Positions 1 through 8,542 of a stretch of DNA of 64,000 nt are shown piece by piece. Under the pieces are notes generated by a model, which saw only the letters and a program-made list of their open reading frames with translations, was not told the DNA's origin and did no database searches. A program made the position numbers and the translations under genes. The DNA lies in the NCBI GenBank assembly GCA_028871795.1, contig JAGWMG010000011.1, positions 1-64,000 of the forward strand. The letters are read 5' to 3'. This DNA is from Alphaproteobacteria bacterium. GTDB lineage: Bacteria > Pseudomonadota > Alphaproteobacteria > Micropepsales > Micropepsaceae. How positions within the stretch are numbered: position 1 is the stretch's first letter; each line of letters opens with the position of its first letter.

Positions 1-148
1 CCTGGATTCCCAACACGTCTGCCGCCGAACGGGCCGTCACCTCCAGCACAAAACATTCCAGCAGCCGCAACTGCTGTTTCGTGCCCAATTTGCAGCGCTT
101 AATCCCCATTCAACCACCGTAGATAATCTCCTTATCTACGTCAGCCCC
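1..148 (-). mobile_element. End of an IS1595-type insertion sequence
   Basis: The left edge of the window holds the 5' end of a transposase gene on the minus strand (ATG at 109). Its first residues read MGIKRCKLGTKQQLRLLECF and then VLEVTARSAADVLGIQ, the N-terminal pattern of IS1595/IS1016-type transposases. Upstream of the start, positions 131-148 carry the likely terminal inverted repeat (minus strand GGGGCTGACGTAGATAAG). This is followed by a short internal palindrome GTAGATAA/TTATCTAC. The rest of the element lies outside the window. It sits just beyond the rpsD terminator. Confidence 0.75.
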
Positions 149-159
149 TAAACGAAAAT

Positions 160-178
160 CCCCGCCAAGATGACGGGG
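160..178 (-). terminator. Terminator of rpsD
   Basis: A CCCCG/CGGGG hairpin lies 30 bases past the rpsD stop. On the minus strand it is followed by ATTTTCGTTT. The stem is short, so strength is uncertain, but position and orientation fit. Confidence 0.55.
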
Positions 179-207
179 CTTTCGCTAAACTGCAATTCGA
201 ACAAGCT

Positions 208-822
208 TTACCGCGAATAGAATTCGACGATCAGGTGCGGCTGCATCTGCGCGGCATAAGGCACGTCCGAAAGCTTCGGCGTGCGCAGGAATTTTGCCCT
301 CTTGCCGTCTTCGACTTCAAGATAATCGGGCGTATCGCGCTCGGGGCTCTTGGCGGCTTCCAGCACCAGCGCCATTTCGCGCGCCTTCGCCGTCAGCGCG
401 ATGTCGTCGCCTTCCTTGATCATATAGGAGGCGATGGTGATGCGCCTGCCGTTGACCTTGACGTGCCCGTGGGAGACGAGCTGGCGCGCCGCGAACGGTG
501 TCGGCGCGAACTTGGCGCGATAGACGACGGCGTCGAGCCGGCGCTCTAGCAGGCCGATCATGTTCTCGCCGGTGTCGCCCTGCCGGCGCGACGCTTCCGT
601 GTAGTACTTGCGGAATTGCCGCTCCGTGATGTTGCCGTAATAGCCTTTCAGCTTCTGCTTGGCCTGGAGCTGCGTTCCGTAATCGGACAATTTCTTGGCG
701 CGGCGCTGGCCGTGCTGGCCGGGGCCGTAGGAGCGCTTGTTGACGGGGCTCTTGGGGCGGCCCCAGATGCTTTCGCCCATGCGGCGGTCGATCTTGAATT
801 TTGCCGAAGCGCGCTTGCTCAT
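208..822 (-). CDS. rpsD: 30S ribosomal protein S4
   Basis: The 204-residue product matches bacterial S4 over its whole length: [20 protein letters not shown] at the start, the [20 protein letters not shown] segment, the S4 RNA-binding domain (about 94-160, [17 protein letters not shown] then [15 protein letters not shown]) and the IVEFYSR C-terminus. S4 binds 16S rRNA early in 30S assembly. Here it is monocistronic, read from its own promoter at 877-904, and not part of an rpoA operon, as is usual in Alphaproteobacteria. It lacks the zinc-binding cysteines of the C+ form. Confidence 0.98.
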   Translation of the reverse strand: MSKRASAKFKIDRRMGESIWGRPKSPVNKRSYGPGQHGQRRAKKLSDYGTQLQAKQKLKGYYGNITERQFRKYYTEASRRQGDTGENMIGLLERRLDAVVYRAKFAPTPFAARQLVSHGHVKVNGRRITIASYMIKEGDDIALTAKAREMALVLEAAKSPERDTPDYLEVEDGKRAKFLRTPKLSDVPYAAQMQPHLIVEFYSR

Positions 823-876
823 TCTTGGTCCCGGGGTTGGGGGAAACCGGGGCGCGGTTGCCCCGGGAAGGGGCGC

Positions 877-904
877 AATATAGCGGGGGAAGTTCGCCTG
901 TCAA
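877..904 (-). promoter_or_regulatory. Sigma-70-type promoter of rpsD
   Basis: On the minus strand a perfect TTGACA (899-904) is separated by 16 bases from TATATT (877-882). Transcription would begin about 45-50 bases before the rpsD start codon. The box quality fits a strongly expressed ribosomal gene. Confidence 0.7.
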
Positions 905-1037
905 TGCCGCGTAACAGGCTGTAATATCTATTATTTTATGGCCATACTCGACTGCAAGTTGTGTACCCCCAAGACGCCTTGCCGCCGGGGGCGGCTTGCA
1001 GCGGAGATGGTTTTGACGCAACTGCAATTCTGTTTGG

Positions 1038-1126
1038 GGCCCCGTGGCGGAACCGGTAGACGCAACGGACTTAAAATCCGTAGTTCCGAAAGGGACGTGA
1101 CCGTTCGACTCGGTCCGGGGCCACCA
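1038..1126 (+). tRNA. tRNA-Leu (anticodon TAA)
   Basis: An 89-base class II tRNA with a long variable arm. The acceptor stem GGCCCCG pairs with CGGGGCC, followed by discriminator A and an encoded CCA (1124-1126). The anticodon stem ACGGA/TCCGT encloses the loop CTTAAAA with anticodon TAA at 1072-1074. The T-loop GTTCGACTC is intact. Confidence 0.95.
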
Positions 1127-1129
1127 GCC

Positions 1130-1576
1130 TTCTCCCGCTTCGCGAGCTGCGGTCGACACGTCATTCTGCTTTCGCAACAGCCGGCGCGGTGCGCGAAGGC
1201 CTTGCTTGGCGGCGGCGCGGATGAGCGCGAGGTGCGCGCCGGTGTCGATTTGCGCGTCCGCCATCGCCACGACCATCGCACAGGTCCACTTGATGCGGTC
1301 CACATGAGCGCAGATCGCGGCGGTGCGGGCGCGGGTTTGGGCGCTGTAGGCTCCGTGCATCTGCGCGTTCGTGTTGCCGCGCGGCGCGCCCGCGCCCGGC
1401 GCGTTTTTGCCGCCGTTCGGATTTCGCTTGCGGGTACCGACGCTTGCGCGGCGCTCCGCAAGATAATTGTTTCCTGCGCCTTCGTGGGGGATACCCCCTT
1501 GCCGACGCCGGCGACGCATGCGCGCCTCCGCAAGAAGGCGGAGCGTGTTCGCAGGAGCAAGAGCGCACAGCTTCAT
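1130..1576 (-). pseudogene. Possible remnant of a GAGAP-motif hypothetical protein
   Basis: Read on the minus strand from ATG 1576, one frame contains PNGGKNAPGAGAPRGNTNAQ and MHGAYSAQTRARTAA. This Gly/Ala/Pro-Asn-His pattern occurs in small hypothetical proteins of alphaproteobacterial genomes and prophages. The frame has no stop of its own and runs straight through the antisense strand of tRNA-Leu. A functional full-length gene is therefore unlikely, and a decayed or truncated copy is the better reading. No function can be assigned. The rest of this 600-base gap shows nothing else recognisable. Confidence 0.3.
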
Positions 1577-1736
1577 GGCACGTATTTTACGCCCAAGCCG
1601 GTGCATGCGGGATACGCCGGGGAAGAAAGAGGCAAGCGGGTGACGGCGTTGGGGAAATCGGCGGGGAGGAAGAGGGATAAGCGTTGGCTGCTCGCCGTTT
1701 ACGGCCGCCGGCCCCGCGAAATAGCGCGCGGGTACG

Positions 1737-2258
1737 TCATTTCGACCATTGCGCCAGCCAGTCGGCGATGGCTTGCGGCGTCATGTGGCGGGCGTCCTCG
1801 AGCGCCGAGATGTCGTTGCGGTTGACGAAAGTGCCGTCCGGTTCGGCGACGATGATCGCCGGTACGCCGCCGCTTTTCAGCCTGTCGGTGACCCCGAAGC
1901 GCGCCGGGATTTGCAGGTTCTTGTCGAAGCGGCCGACGTCGACGCTGACGATTTCGAAATGGGACGCCAGAAAGCCTTTCAACTCGGGAAGCTGCATCAG
2001 ATTGGCGAGCACGATGCAGTCGCCGCACCAGTTGCCGCCGAGGTCGATCATCACGCGCTTGCCGTTGGCCCTGGCGCGCGCGAAAGCGGCATCGACGGCG
2101 GCATTCGCGTCCGCGTCGACGTCGTAAGGGGTGCGCTCGACGATCGGCAATTGCGCCAACTGGTCGATGCCGACACGCGGAGCGTGCGTGGCGCGCGGGG
2201 AACAGGCCGCAACCAACGGCAAGACCGCCAGCGTCAACAACATCGTTCTTCGCTTCAT
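1737..2258 (-). CDS. Thioredoxin-family lipoprotein
   Basis: A 173-residue protein with a lipoprotein signal peptide (MKRRTMLLTLAVLPLVAAC, lipobox LVAAC, Cys19) and one thioredoxin-like domain. The active-site motif is WCGDC at about residues 77-81, inside DLGGNWCGDCIVLANLMQ, followed by a cis-Pro segment GGVPAIIV. The family acts as a membrane-anchored periplasmic thiol reductase or isomerase; the partner is unknown. The WCGDC form is typical of thioredoxin_7-like proteins and not of DsbA or TlpA. The gene stands alone and diverges from the peptidase gene at 2411. Confidence 0.85.
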   Translation of the reverse strand: MKRRTMLLTLAVLPLVAACSPRATHAPRVGIDQLAQLPIVERTPYDVDADANAAVDAAFARARANGKRVMIDLGGNWCGDCIVLANLMQLPELKGFLASHFEIVSVDVGRFDKNLQIPARFGVTDRLKSGGVPAIIVAEPDGTFVNRNDISALEDARHMTPQAIADWLAQWSK

Positions 2259-2410
2259 ACGGTCTCCGCGGCTGCCGGCCGGTTGCGAAACGGCCGGCGG
2301 GGGCTATCCTAGCGGCCGCCGCTTGCGCCGTGCAACCAAGCTCGAAAAGTTGAACGGCCGGGCCGGGCCTTTTGCCGTAAAAGGGCAGAAGCATCAGGAG
2401 GGGGCAGACC

Positions 2411-4282
2411 ATGAAGAGAATTGCGCTTTTCGCCGCTCTGGCGTTCATGCCGGCGCCAGCTTTCGCCGCCGACAGCAAACCGGTTCCGGCGGCCACCATG
2501 TGGGATCTGGGCGATCTCTATGCCTCGCCCGAGGCGTGGACGGCGGCCCACGACAAGGTCCTGGCCGCAGCCGGCAAGCTCGACGGCTACAAGGCCACGC
2601 TGGGCAAAAGTGCGCCCGACATGCTGGCGGCGCTGAGCGCCATCAGCGCGGTGCACAAGGAGGTCGACCGCCTGGGGGTCTATGCCTCGCTGAAAGGCGA
2701 CGAGGACGTGCGCGTCGCCGCGAACCAGGAGCGCGAGCAGCTGGCGCAAGCCTTGGCGGCGACGCTGGCGGAAAAGACCTCCTGGCTGACGCCGGAAATC
2801 CTGTCCATCGGGGCGGAAAAGGTGAAGAGCTTCGAAAAGCAGTCGGCGGAACTCGATCGCCGCTTCGGATTCTTCCTCGACAACACGCTGCGCGCCAAGC
2901 CCCACACGCTGGGCGCCGAAGCCGAAAACGTGATGGCGGCGGCGAGCAACGTGCTGGAGCAGCCGGACAACATCTACAGCCAGCTCTCCAACGGCGAGCT
3001 GCCGTTCCCGTCGCTGACGCTCGCCGACGGCACCAAGATCGCGCGCCTCGATCAGGCGGCGTATTCCAAGTACCGCCAGGCGCCCAACCGCGGCGACCGC
3101 AAAAAGGTGTTCGACGCGTTCTGGGGCACCTGGAAGAAATACGAAGGAACCTTCGGCGCCTCGCTGAACACGCAGGTGCTGGGCGAGGAATTCGACGCCA
3201 AGGTGCGCCACTTCCCCGACGCGCTGTCGGACGCGCTGTTCGTGGACAACATGCCCGAAGGGGTCTACCGCCAGCTCGTCGCGCAGGCGAATGCGGGCCT
3301 GCCGACCTTCTACCGCTATCTGAAGCTGCGCAAGAAGCTGCTCGGCATCAAGGACGATCTCGCCTATTACGACATGTACCCGTCGGTGTTCACGCTCAAG
3401 CGGCCTCTCAATTTCACGGTGGAGGATTCCGAGCGCATCGCGCTGGACGTGACCTCGGTGTACGGACCCGAATACACCGCGATGCTGAAGAAGGGATTTT
3501 CCGGCCGCTGGATGGACGTGCTGCCGCGTCCGGGCAAGGCCTCGGGCGCTTACATGAACGGTTCGGCCTACGACGTGCACCCCTACCTGCTGTTGAACCA
3601 CAACAACGATTACGAGTCGCTGTCGACGCTCACCCACGAATGGGGCCATGCCGTCCACACCCTGCTCGACGACGAAACCCAGCCCTACGAGACGTCGAAC
3701 TATTCGACCTTCGTCGCTGAGACGGCGTCCATCTCCAACGAGATGCTGCTCAACGACTACATGGTGGCGCACGCCCAATCGAAGGACGAGAAGCTCTATT
3801 ATCTGGGCCAGGGGCTGGAGCTGATCCGTACCACCTTCTTCCGCCAGACGATGTTCGGCGAGTTCCAGCTGGCGATCCACGAGGAGGTCGAGAAGGGCCG
3901 CGCCCTGTCGGGCAAGCGCCTGAGCGACATCTATTGCGGGCTGCTCAAGCATTACTACGGAGCCGACGCAGGCGTCACCAAGATCGATCCGGCCTACTGC
4001 GTCGAATGGGCTTTCATCCCGCACTTCTATTACGGCTTCTATGTCTATCAGTACGCCACCTCGATGGCGGGCGCGGCCGCCTTCACCCAGGCGATCGAAA
4101 GCAAGAAGCCGGGGGCGCGCGACCGCTTCATCGCCATGCTGAAGGCCGGCGGCTCGGACTATCCCTACGATCTGTACAAGAAGGCCGGTCTCGATATGGC
4201 GGACCCGGCGCCTTATCAGGCGCTGATCGCGCGCATGAACCGCTTGATGAACGAGATCGACACGCTGGAGGCGCAGAAATAG
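2411..4282 (+). CDS. pepF: Exported M3-family oligoendopeptidase F
   Basis: A 623-residue metallopeptidase of family M3 (PepF type). A cleavable signal peptide (MKRIALFAALAFMPAPAFAA) indicates periplasmic location, unlike cytosolic PepF of Firmicutes. The zinc motif THEWGHAVH lies at about residues 408-416, with the downstream glutamate region FVAETASISNEMLLNDYM supplying the third ligand. The C-terminal PYDLYKKAGLDMADPAPYQ is also typical. It would cut short peptides of about 7-20 residues. A strong AGGAGG ribosome site lies 9 bases before the ATG. Confidence 0.93.
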   Translation: MKRIALFAALAFMPAPAFAADSKPVPAATMWDLGDLYASPEAWTAAHDKVLAAAGKLDGYKATLGKSAPDMLAALSAISAVHKEVDRLGVYASLKGDEDVRVAANQEREQLAQALAATLAEKTSWLTPEILSIGAEKVKSFEKQSAELDRRFGFFLDNTLRAKPHTLGAEAENVMAAASNVLEQPDNIYSQLSNGELPFPSLTLADGTKIARLDQAAYSKYRQAPNRGDRKKVFDAFWGTWKKYEGTFGASLNTQVLGEEFDAKVRHFPDALSDALFVDNMPEGVYRQLVAQANAGLPTFYRYLKLRKKLLGIKDDLAYYDMYPSVFTLKRPLNFTVEDSERIALDVTSVYGPEYTAMLKKGFSGRWMDVLPRPGKASGAYMNGSAYDVHPYLLLNHNNDYESLSTLTHEWGHAVHTLLDDETQPYETSNYSTFVAETASISNEMLLNDYMVAHAQSKDEKLYYLGQGLELIRTTFFRQTMFGEFQLAIHEEVEKGRALSGKRLSDIYCGLLKHYYGADAGVTKIDPAYCVEWAFIPHFYYGFYVYQYATSMAGAAAFTQAIESKKPGARDRFIAMLKAGGSDYPYDLYKKAGLDMADPAPYQALIARMNRLMNEIDTLEAQK

Positions 4283-4301
4283 CCGCGGAAGCCGGAATGC
4301 A

Positions 4302-4333
4302 GAAGCCGGAAGAGATCATTTTCCTCCGGCTTC
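4302..4333. terminator. Hairpin between convergent pepF and SIMPL genes
   Basis: A 9-base perfect inverted repeat, GAAGCCGGA ... TCCGGCTTC, lies in the 68-base gap between two convergent genes. It could stop transcription from both sides. The flanking T-tracts are weak. Confidence 0.5.
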
Positions 4334-4350
4334 CGATTTCCGAATCCGGG

Positions 4351-5070
4351 TCACTTGATTTCCCAGGTCATCGAGACGTCGGCGGTGACGCTTTCTTCAC
4401 CGCCGGCCACGGGCGGCGGCGCGGCGCCCGCCATCATGGCCATGGCTTTGTATAACGGTCGGGGCTGATTGCTGCCGCCTTCGTCGATCGACAGGATGGG
4501 GCCGAGCGTCACACCCGCGGCCTTGGCGTAGGTCTGGGCGCGGAGAATCGCATCCTTCACCGCCGCCTCGCGCGCCTGTTTCAGCAGTGCGGAGGTATCG
4601 CGGATCGAAAACGAGATGTCGTCGATCCGGTTGGAGCCCGAGGCGACGAGCGCGTCGAGCACCGCGCCGGTCTTGCCGAAATCCTCGACGGTAACGTTCA
4701 CCGTATTGGAGACTTCGTAACCGGCGATGCGCTGCGGGCACGCCGTACCCGGCTTGCAGACTTGGTACTGCGGCGACAGGGAGAAGTTCGACGTCTGGAT
4801 GTCCTTGTCGGGAATCCCGAGTCGTTTGAGCGTGGCGAAGACCGCATTCATGGCGCGCGAATTGGCCGCCAGCGCCAACGCCGCGGTGCGCTCCTGGGTG
4901 ACGACGCCGGTGGAGAACTGCGCCTGGTCGGGCGCCGCCTTGGCGACGCCCTGCCCCGGCATGGTCATCATGCGCGGCGCCGGCTGATTGTCGGACGCAG
5001 CGTTGGCTGCGGGGACGGCGATCAGGCAAAGAAGCGCGCAAGCCGTCAAACTGCGAAGATCGAATGGCAT
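4351..5070 (-). CDS. SIMPL-domain (DUF541) periplasmic protein
   Basis: About 239 residues with a signal peptide (MPFDLRSLTACALLCLIAVPAANAA). The SIMPL/DUF541 domain shows the hallmarks MPGQGVAKAAPDQAQFSTGV, LKRLGIPDKDIQTSNFSLSP, GYEVSNTVNVTV and the C-terminal VTADVSMTWEIK. The family includes Brucella BP26/Omp28, which forms channel-like periplasmic oligomers; the role is poorly known. The start at 5070 is chosen over 5142 because it directly precedes the signal peptide. Confidence 0.9.
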   Translation of the reverse strand: MPFDLRSLTACALLCLIAVPAANAASDNQPAPRMMTMPGQGVAKAAPDQAQFSTGVVTQERTAALALAANSRAMNAVFATLKRLGIPDKDIQTSNFSLSPQYQVCKPGTACPQRIAGYEVSNTVNVTVEDFGKTGAVLDALVASGSNRIDDISFSIRDTSALLKQAREAAVKDAILRAQTYAKAAGVTLGPILSIDEGGSNQPRPLYKAMAMMAGAAPPPVAGGEESVTADVSMTWEIK

Positions 5071-5183
5071 GGTTTGTTTCCTTATCCCTGGCCCCGGGCG
5101 GCAGTCTAAACCAAATCGCGCGGCAAAACTTGGGCGGATCAAGCCATGGATTGCGCGGCTCGATTCCTGCTATGAGCGCGCCG

Positions 5184-5260
5184 GGGCCTGTAGCTCAGCT
5201 GGTTAGAGCTGACCGCTCATAACGGTCTGGTCGCAGGTTCGAGTCCTGCCGGGCCCACCA
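5184..5260 (+). tRNA. tRNA with CAT anticodon, probably tRNA-Ile2
   Basis: A 77-base tRNA with acceptor GGGCCTG/CGGGCCC, discriminator A and encoded CCA (5258-5260). The anticodon stem GACCG/CGGTC encloses CTCATAA. CAT could mean elongator Met or the AUA-reading Ile2 that TilS modifies with lysidine. The acceptor carries C4-G69 and C5-G68, pairs known to favour TilS recognition in E. coli, so Ile2 is preferred. The initiator tRNA is a separate gene at 24137-24213. Confidence 0.9.
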
Positions 5261-5499
5261 ATCTTTTCGGTATGTTGGTGCAAAGGGAGACCCGTTGTCT
5301 AACCGGTGTGTGCTAGAAAAGAAACGATTCTAGCTCCTGGGTTCGCCTGGCAGAAACCGGCGGCATGGGTCCCGCGAGGTCCGTGGGCATGCGCCTGTTG
5401 GATGCCAGGGGTCATCTGGCGGTGACCGGGGTCGTTATGACGGCGGGTCCTGTAGGTGGGGGCAGCGACAGCCTAAAATGGGCTAGACTGATGGCTTGA

Positions 5500-5522
5500 T
5501 ATGGCACCATTATGGTGCCATA
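5500..5522. promoter_or_regulatory. Operator palindrome of the mqsRA-like module
   Basis: An inverted repeat with perfect 11-base arms (TATGGCACCAT, one central T, ATGGTGCCATA) lies immediately before the toxin gene. MqsA/HigA-type antitoxins repress their own operon by binding such palindromes through the C-terminal HTH. The 240 bases between the tRNA and this site hold no gene that I can see. Confidence 0.7.
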
Positions 5523-5530
5523 GTGTCGCG

Positions 5531-5836
5531 GTGGAAAAGCGCCGGCCGAGCTTCGATCTTGGTGCCTTCAAGGCGGTCTGCGGCGATCCCCGTCGCCTCG
5601 CGATCACCACGACGGCGTTGCGGACGGCGGCGGAGATCGGCTTCGGCAGGACCGAGATCACGGCCGTCATTCAATCGATCAAACCGGCGCAGTTCTACAA
5701 ATCCATGACCAGCGTCCGCGATCACCGGCGCTGGCAAGATGTTTACCATGTCCCCTGGGAGGGCATGGTGCTGTACGTGAAGTTCACGAATGACGCAGTG
5801 ACAGAGTTCGTCGTGCTGTCGTTTAAGGAGCGGTAA
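5531..5836 (+). CDS. mqsR: MqsR-family toxin (RNA interferase)
   Basis: About 101 residues from GTG 5531. An in-frame ATG at 5501 lies inside the operator palindrome and is a less likely start. The core FGRTEITAVIQSIKPAQFYK, SMTSVRDHRRWQDVYHVPW and C-terminal FVVLSFKER align with E. coli MqsR (FYKSMT, WQDVY, VSFKEK). MqsR cleaves mRNA, mainly at GCU, and is held inactive by MqsA. The order toxin before antitoxin is that of mqsRA. No clear ribosome site precedes the start. Only one base separates it from the antitoxin gene. Confidence 0.85.
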   Translation: MEKRRPSFDLGAFKAVCGDPRRLAITTTALRTAAEIGFGRTEITAVIQSIKPAQFYKSMTSVRDHRRWQDVYHVPWEGMVLYVKFTNDAVTEFVVLSFKER

Positions 5837-5837
5837 A

Positions 5838-6254
5838 ATGAGCGAGACGATGGTTCACCCCGAGACGGGCGAGAAGCTCATCCGTGGCATACGGCCGTTC
5901 TCGGTTCGCTATGAGGGCCGAGAGCGGACCGTCAACCTGCCTGGCTGGTATCCGGCAAAGAAGGGTGCCGAAGGCCTGCACGTTGGCGACGACATGGACG
6001 CCGCCGACCGGGCGCTTGTCGAACTCAAGGCCGAGGTCCAGGGCGTGCTGAAGCCCGATGAGGTGCGCGCGATCCGCCTGCGCCTCAAGCTGTCGCAGCG
6101 CAAGGCCGGCGAAATCCTTGGCGGTGGTCCCCGCTCCTTCCAGAAATACGAGTCGGGTGAAGTGCTCGTCAGTCGACCGATGACGCAGCTTCTGCGGCTG
6201 CTCGAGCGTGACCCCAAAAGGCTGAAAGAGCTTGCCGGCTCGAAGGCGGCTTGA
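5838..6254 (+). CDS. mqsA: MqsA-family antitoxin lacking the zinc cysteines
   Basis: A 138-residue antitoxin. The N-terminal half (MSETMVHPETGEKLIRGIRP ... TVNLPGWYP) has the MqsA-like layout, but the CxxC pairs that bind zinc in E. coli MqsA are absent: no cysteine occurs in the protein. The C-terminal half is an XRE-type HTH (EVRAIRLRLKLSQRKAGEIL, GGGPRSFQKYESGEVLVSRP) that should bind the palindrome at 5500-5522. AAGGAG sits 7 bases before the ATG. The gene follows the toxin directly. Confidence 0.85.
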   Translation: MSETMVHPETGEKLIRGIRPFSVRYEGRERTVNLPGWYPAKKGAEGLHVGDDMDAADRALVELKAEVQGVLKPDEVRAIRLRLKLSQRKAGEILGGGPRSFQKYESGEVLVSRPMTQLLRLLERDPKRLKELAGSKAA

Positions 6255-6796
6255 ACCTAGACTTGCTCGCTTGCAGGCCCGTCGGAGCCTCGACGAAATG
6301 ATCGCTGCTTGTGACCTTGGCGGTGCATGATCGCCCCTGTTCAGCACCTGAAAATCCCCTGCTACGATGCTTAGGGACTTTTGCATTTCATGCCGCAAAA
6401 AACGCAGTGTTTCAGCGGCATTCGTGGATGCAATATCCGGCCATATTCTGCGAACTTGCGAAGAATCCCTGTAAAGTCCCTGCATAACAGGGGACGGACT
6501 GCGTCGTCCGCGCGCAGTTCTCGCTCAACATGCTGACCTACGAGAAGTCGGCGGTGAGGCCGGTGATCGAACGACTGCCTGCTCCACCAATAATAACTAA
6601 TTGATATAACATGATAATTTAATTCTGTATACGGAATAAATACCGCCGGCTTTCCGCGGGACCCGGACGGGATGGCCTCCCTGACGATCGGCGGGTGTGC
6701 GGAATCTTAAACTCGATAACGGGCAAATCGCGCCGGATTCCCGGCCGACATTTCCGGTTTTCCGTTTTGCGCGTAGGCTTCAGCGACCGGGATCGC
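6255..6796. other. 540-base gap with gene debris
   Basis: No intact gene is seen. On the plus strand, positions 6488-6604 form an open frame without a start that reads CVVRAQFSLNMLTYEKSAVR and PVIERLPAPPIITN before TGA. It looks like the 3' tail of a lost gene. AT-rich sequence at 6590-6640 then precedes the PaaK-like gene and may hold its promoter. Confidence 0.4.
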
Positions 6797-8224
6797 ATGC
6801 GATTCCGCAGCACGTTTGAGCAGCGGGAGAACCGGACCTTGGCCGAAGCGAATGTCGAACAGCAGCGGGCGGCACATTATGCCTTTCTCGGCAGCCTGAT
6901 GCCCGAGCTTATCGGGCGGTTATCGTGGTCGCGGGCGCAAATCGAGGCCCACAGAACGACCGCGTTCCGTGACCTCTTGCGCCACGTCCGGGCACACTCG
7001 CCTTGGCACGCCCGGCGTGCCGCGCATCTCGATCCCTCCACGGCGACATTGGCCGACATTGTTCGTCTCCCGAGCATGAACAAAAGCGACTTGATGGAGA
7101 ACTGGGACGAGATCGTGACCATCCCGGGCGCCAGCCGCCGCGAAGCCGAAGAAGCGCTGCGGAAGATGACGGATCAATTCTACATCTGGGGCGACAACGT
7201 GCTGTTCGCCTCCGGAGGAACGGGAGGGCGGCCCGGACTCTTTCTCTACGATTGGTCCGCATTGGCCATGACCTGGGGAGGGATGAACAGAGGGTTCGTC
7301 AAGTCCCTTGCTCCGCTCGCCGGGCGCGGGATCGAGGTGCCGCAACAGGTCCGCACGGCGTCGATCGGCGCCGAAATGTCCGCACACGGCTCTTATGTCG
7401 TGGGCCGCATCTTTTCCAATCCCCTCAACCCGACGCACAGGCTTTCCGCGTGGCGCTCCGCCGACGAGCTCATCCCGCAACTAAATGCGATACAACCCCA
7501 CTTTCTCTTCTGCTATCCCAGCTTGATTCTGGCGCTGGCCGCCGCGGCGAAAGCCGGAGAACTTAAGATCGAACCGCGAGTCGTCTATGTCGGCGCCGAA
7601 CGTCTTCCCGACGCCAGCCGTCAACTCGCCCGCCGAACTTGGCCGCAGGCCGACATTCTGACCTGCTGGGGAACGAGCGAAGGCGGCGGAACATTCCCAT
7701 GCCCCTGCGGGGACGGGTTCCACGTCAGCGAAGACCTCGTCATCATAGAGCCGGTGGACAGCGCCGGCGCAGCGGTCGCGCCGGGCCAGCGCTCGTCCGG
7801 CATTTATTTCACCAATCTCGTCAACAAGGCGCTGCCGATCATACGCTATTTTATCGACGATATTTTCGAAATGGACGATGGGCCTTGTGTTTGCGGCTCG
7901 TCATATCAAAAAGTCCGCCAGGTCCACGGCCGCACGGTCGAGATTTTTCATTACGGGGAGATTTCGGTGCGCCCAACCATCTTGGAGCTGGCCGTATTGG
8001 AGCAGCTTCACATTCTGGAATACCAGATCCGTCAAACGCCTCGCGGGGCGCATCTTGCCTATCGCAGCCAAGGCGAAATCGACGCCGCCAGGCTGTCTGC
8101 AAAGATGCGCCAAGCCCTTCTGAGCTACGGGCTGCAGGAACCGGAAATCACGATCGAGAAGATCGCACTTCTCGAACGCACGGCGGTCGGCAAGCTGAAG
8201 CACTTCGTTCCTCTGCCGCCTTGA
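6797..8224 (+). CDS. Phenylacetate-CoA ligase-like adenylate-forming enzyme
   Basis: 475 residues from ATG 6797; an upstream in-frame ATG at 6695 gives a basic, non-conserved leader. The ATP-binding loop ASGGTGGRPG lies near residue 139, and the A5-like motif CWGTSEGGG near 290 is followed by a cysteine-bearing segment (PCPCGDGFHV, CVCGSS). The end TAVGKLKHFVPLP carries the expected C-terminal lysine. PaaK relatives activate aryl or other acids as CoA thioesters through an acyl-AMP. No paa or other pathway genes are near, so the substrate is unknown. It may be an acquired accessory gene next to the toxin-antitoxin pair. Confidence 0.8.
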   Translation: MRFRSTFEQRENRTLAEANVEQQRAAHYAFLGSLMPELIGRLSWSRAQIEAHRTTAFRDLLRHVRAHSPWHARRAAHLDPSTATLADIVRLPSMNKSDLMENWDEIVTIPGASRREAEEALRKMTDQFYIWGDNVLFASGGTGGRPGLFLYDWSALAMTWGGMNRGFVKSLAPLAGRGIEVPQQVRTASIGAEMSAHGSYVVGRIFSNPLNPTHRLSAWRSADELIPQLNAIQPHFLFCYPSLILALAAAAKAGELKIEPRVVYVGAERLPDASRQLARRTWPQADILTCWGTSEGGGTFPCPCGDGFHVSEDLVIIEPVDSAGAAVAPGQRSSGIYFTNLVNKALPIIRYFIDDIFEMDDGPCVCGSSYQKVRQVHGRTVEIFHYGEISVRPTILELAVLEQLHILEYQIRQTPRGAHLAYRSQGEIDAARLSAKMRQALLSYGLQEPEITIEKIALLERTAVGKLKHFVPLPP

Positions 8225-8237
8225 GCGACGCCCCGCG

Positions 8238-8453
8238 TCAGTGCGTTGACATGTCCGATTGTTTGCCGAGGAGCGTCAACTGCGCTTCGGCCGTCATTGT
8301 TGCCCGTTCGCCAGCGCTCATTCCGGCCAAACGGGCCCGGATGTAATCGTTTATCCGCGGCCAGTCGTCTCCCCATCGAACCAATGCCTCCCGCGTCCAT
8401 TCCTCGATCTGCAAAGCGAGAGAGAGCTTCCGGTTCGCCATTCGGTTCATCAT
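8238..8453 (-). CDS. Small hypothetical protein
   Basis: About 71 residues on the minus strand (ATG 8453; ATG 8441 also possible). The sequence is amphipathic and protein-like, LQIEEWTREALVRWGDDWPR then INDYIRARLAGMSAGERATM, with no signal peptide or cysteine. No family is recognised. It sits convergent with the PaaK-like gene and divergent from the GNAT gene. Confidence 0.5.
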   Translation of the reverse strand: MMNRMANRKLSLALQIEEWTREALVRWGDDWPRINDYIRARLAGMSAGERATMTAEAQLTLLGKQSDMSTH

Positions 8454-8542
8454 TTTTGAAGAACGGTTCACGTTAAGCCCATCTAGGCTGCCCCGCCATA
8501 ACGGTGAGACATTAGGATTAACCCAGGGGAATATTCACGACC

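Noticed and set aside
317-1606. 429-codon minus frame through tRNA-Leu and antisense to nothing but rpsD codons
   Set aside because: It runs through the tRNA and then the wrong frame of rpsD. Only the 1130-1576 part shows protein-like sequence.
2309-4024. 571-codon minus frame opposite pepF
   Set aside because: Antisense shadow of a clearly conserved M3 peptidase gene.
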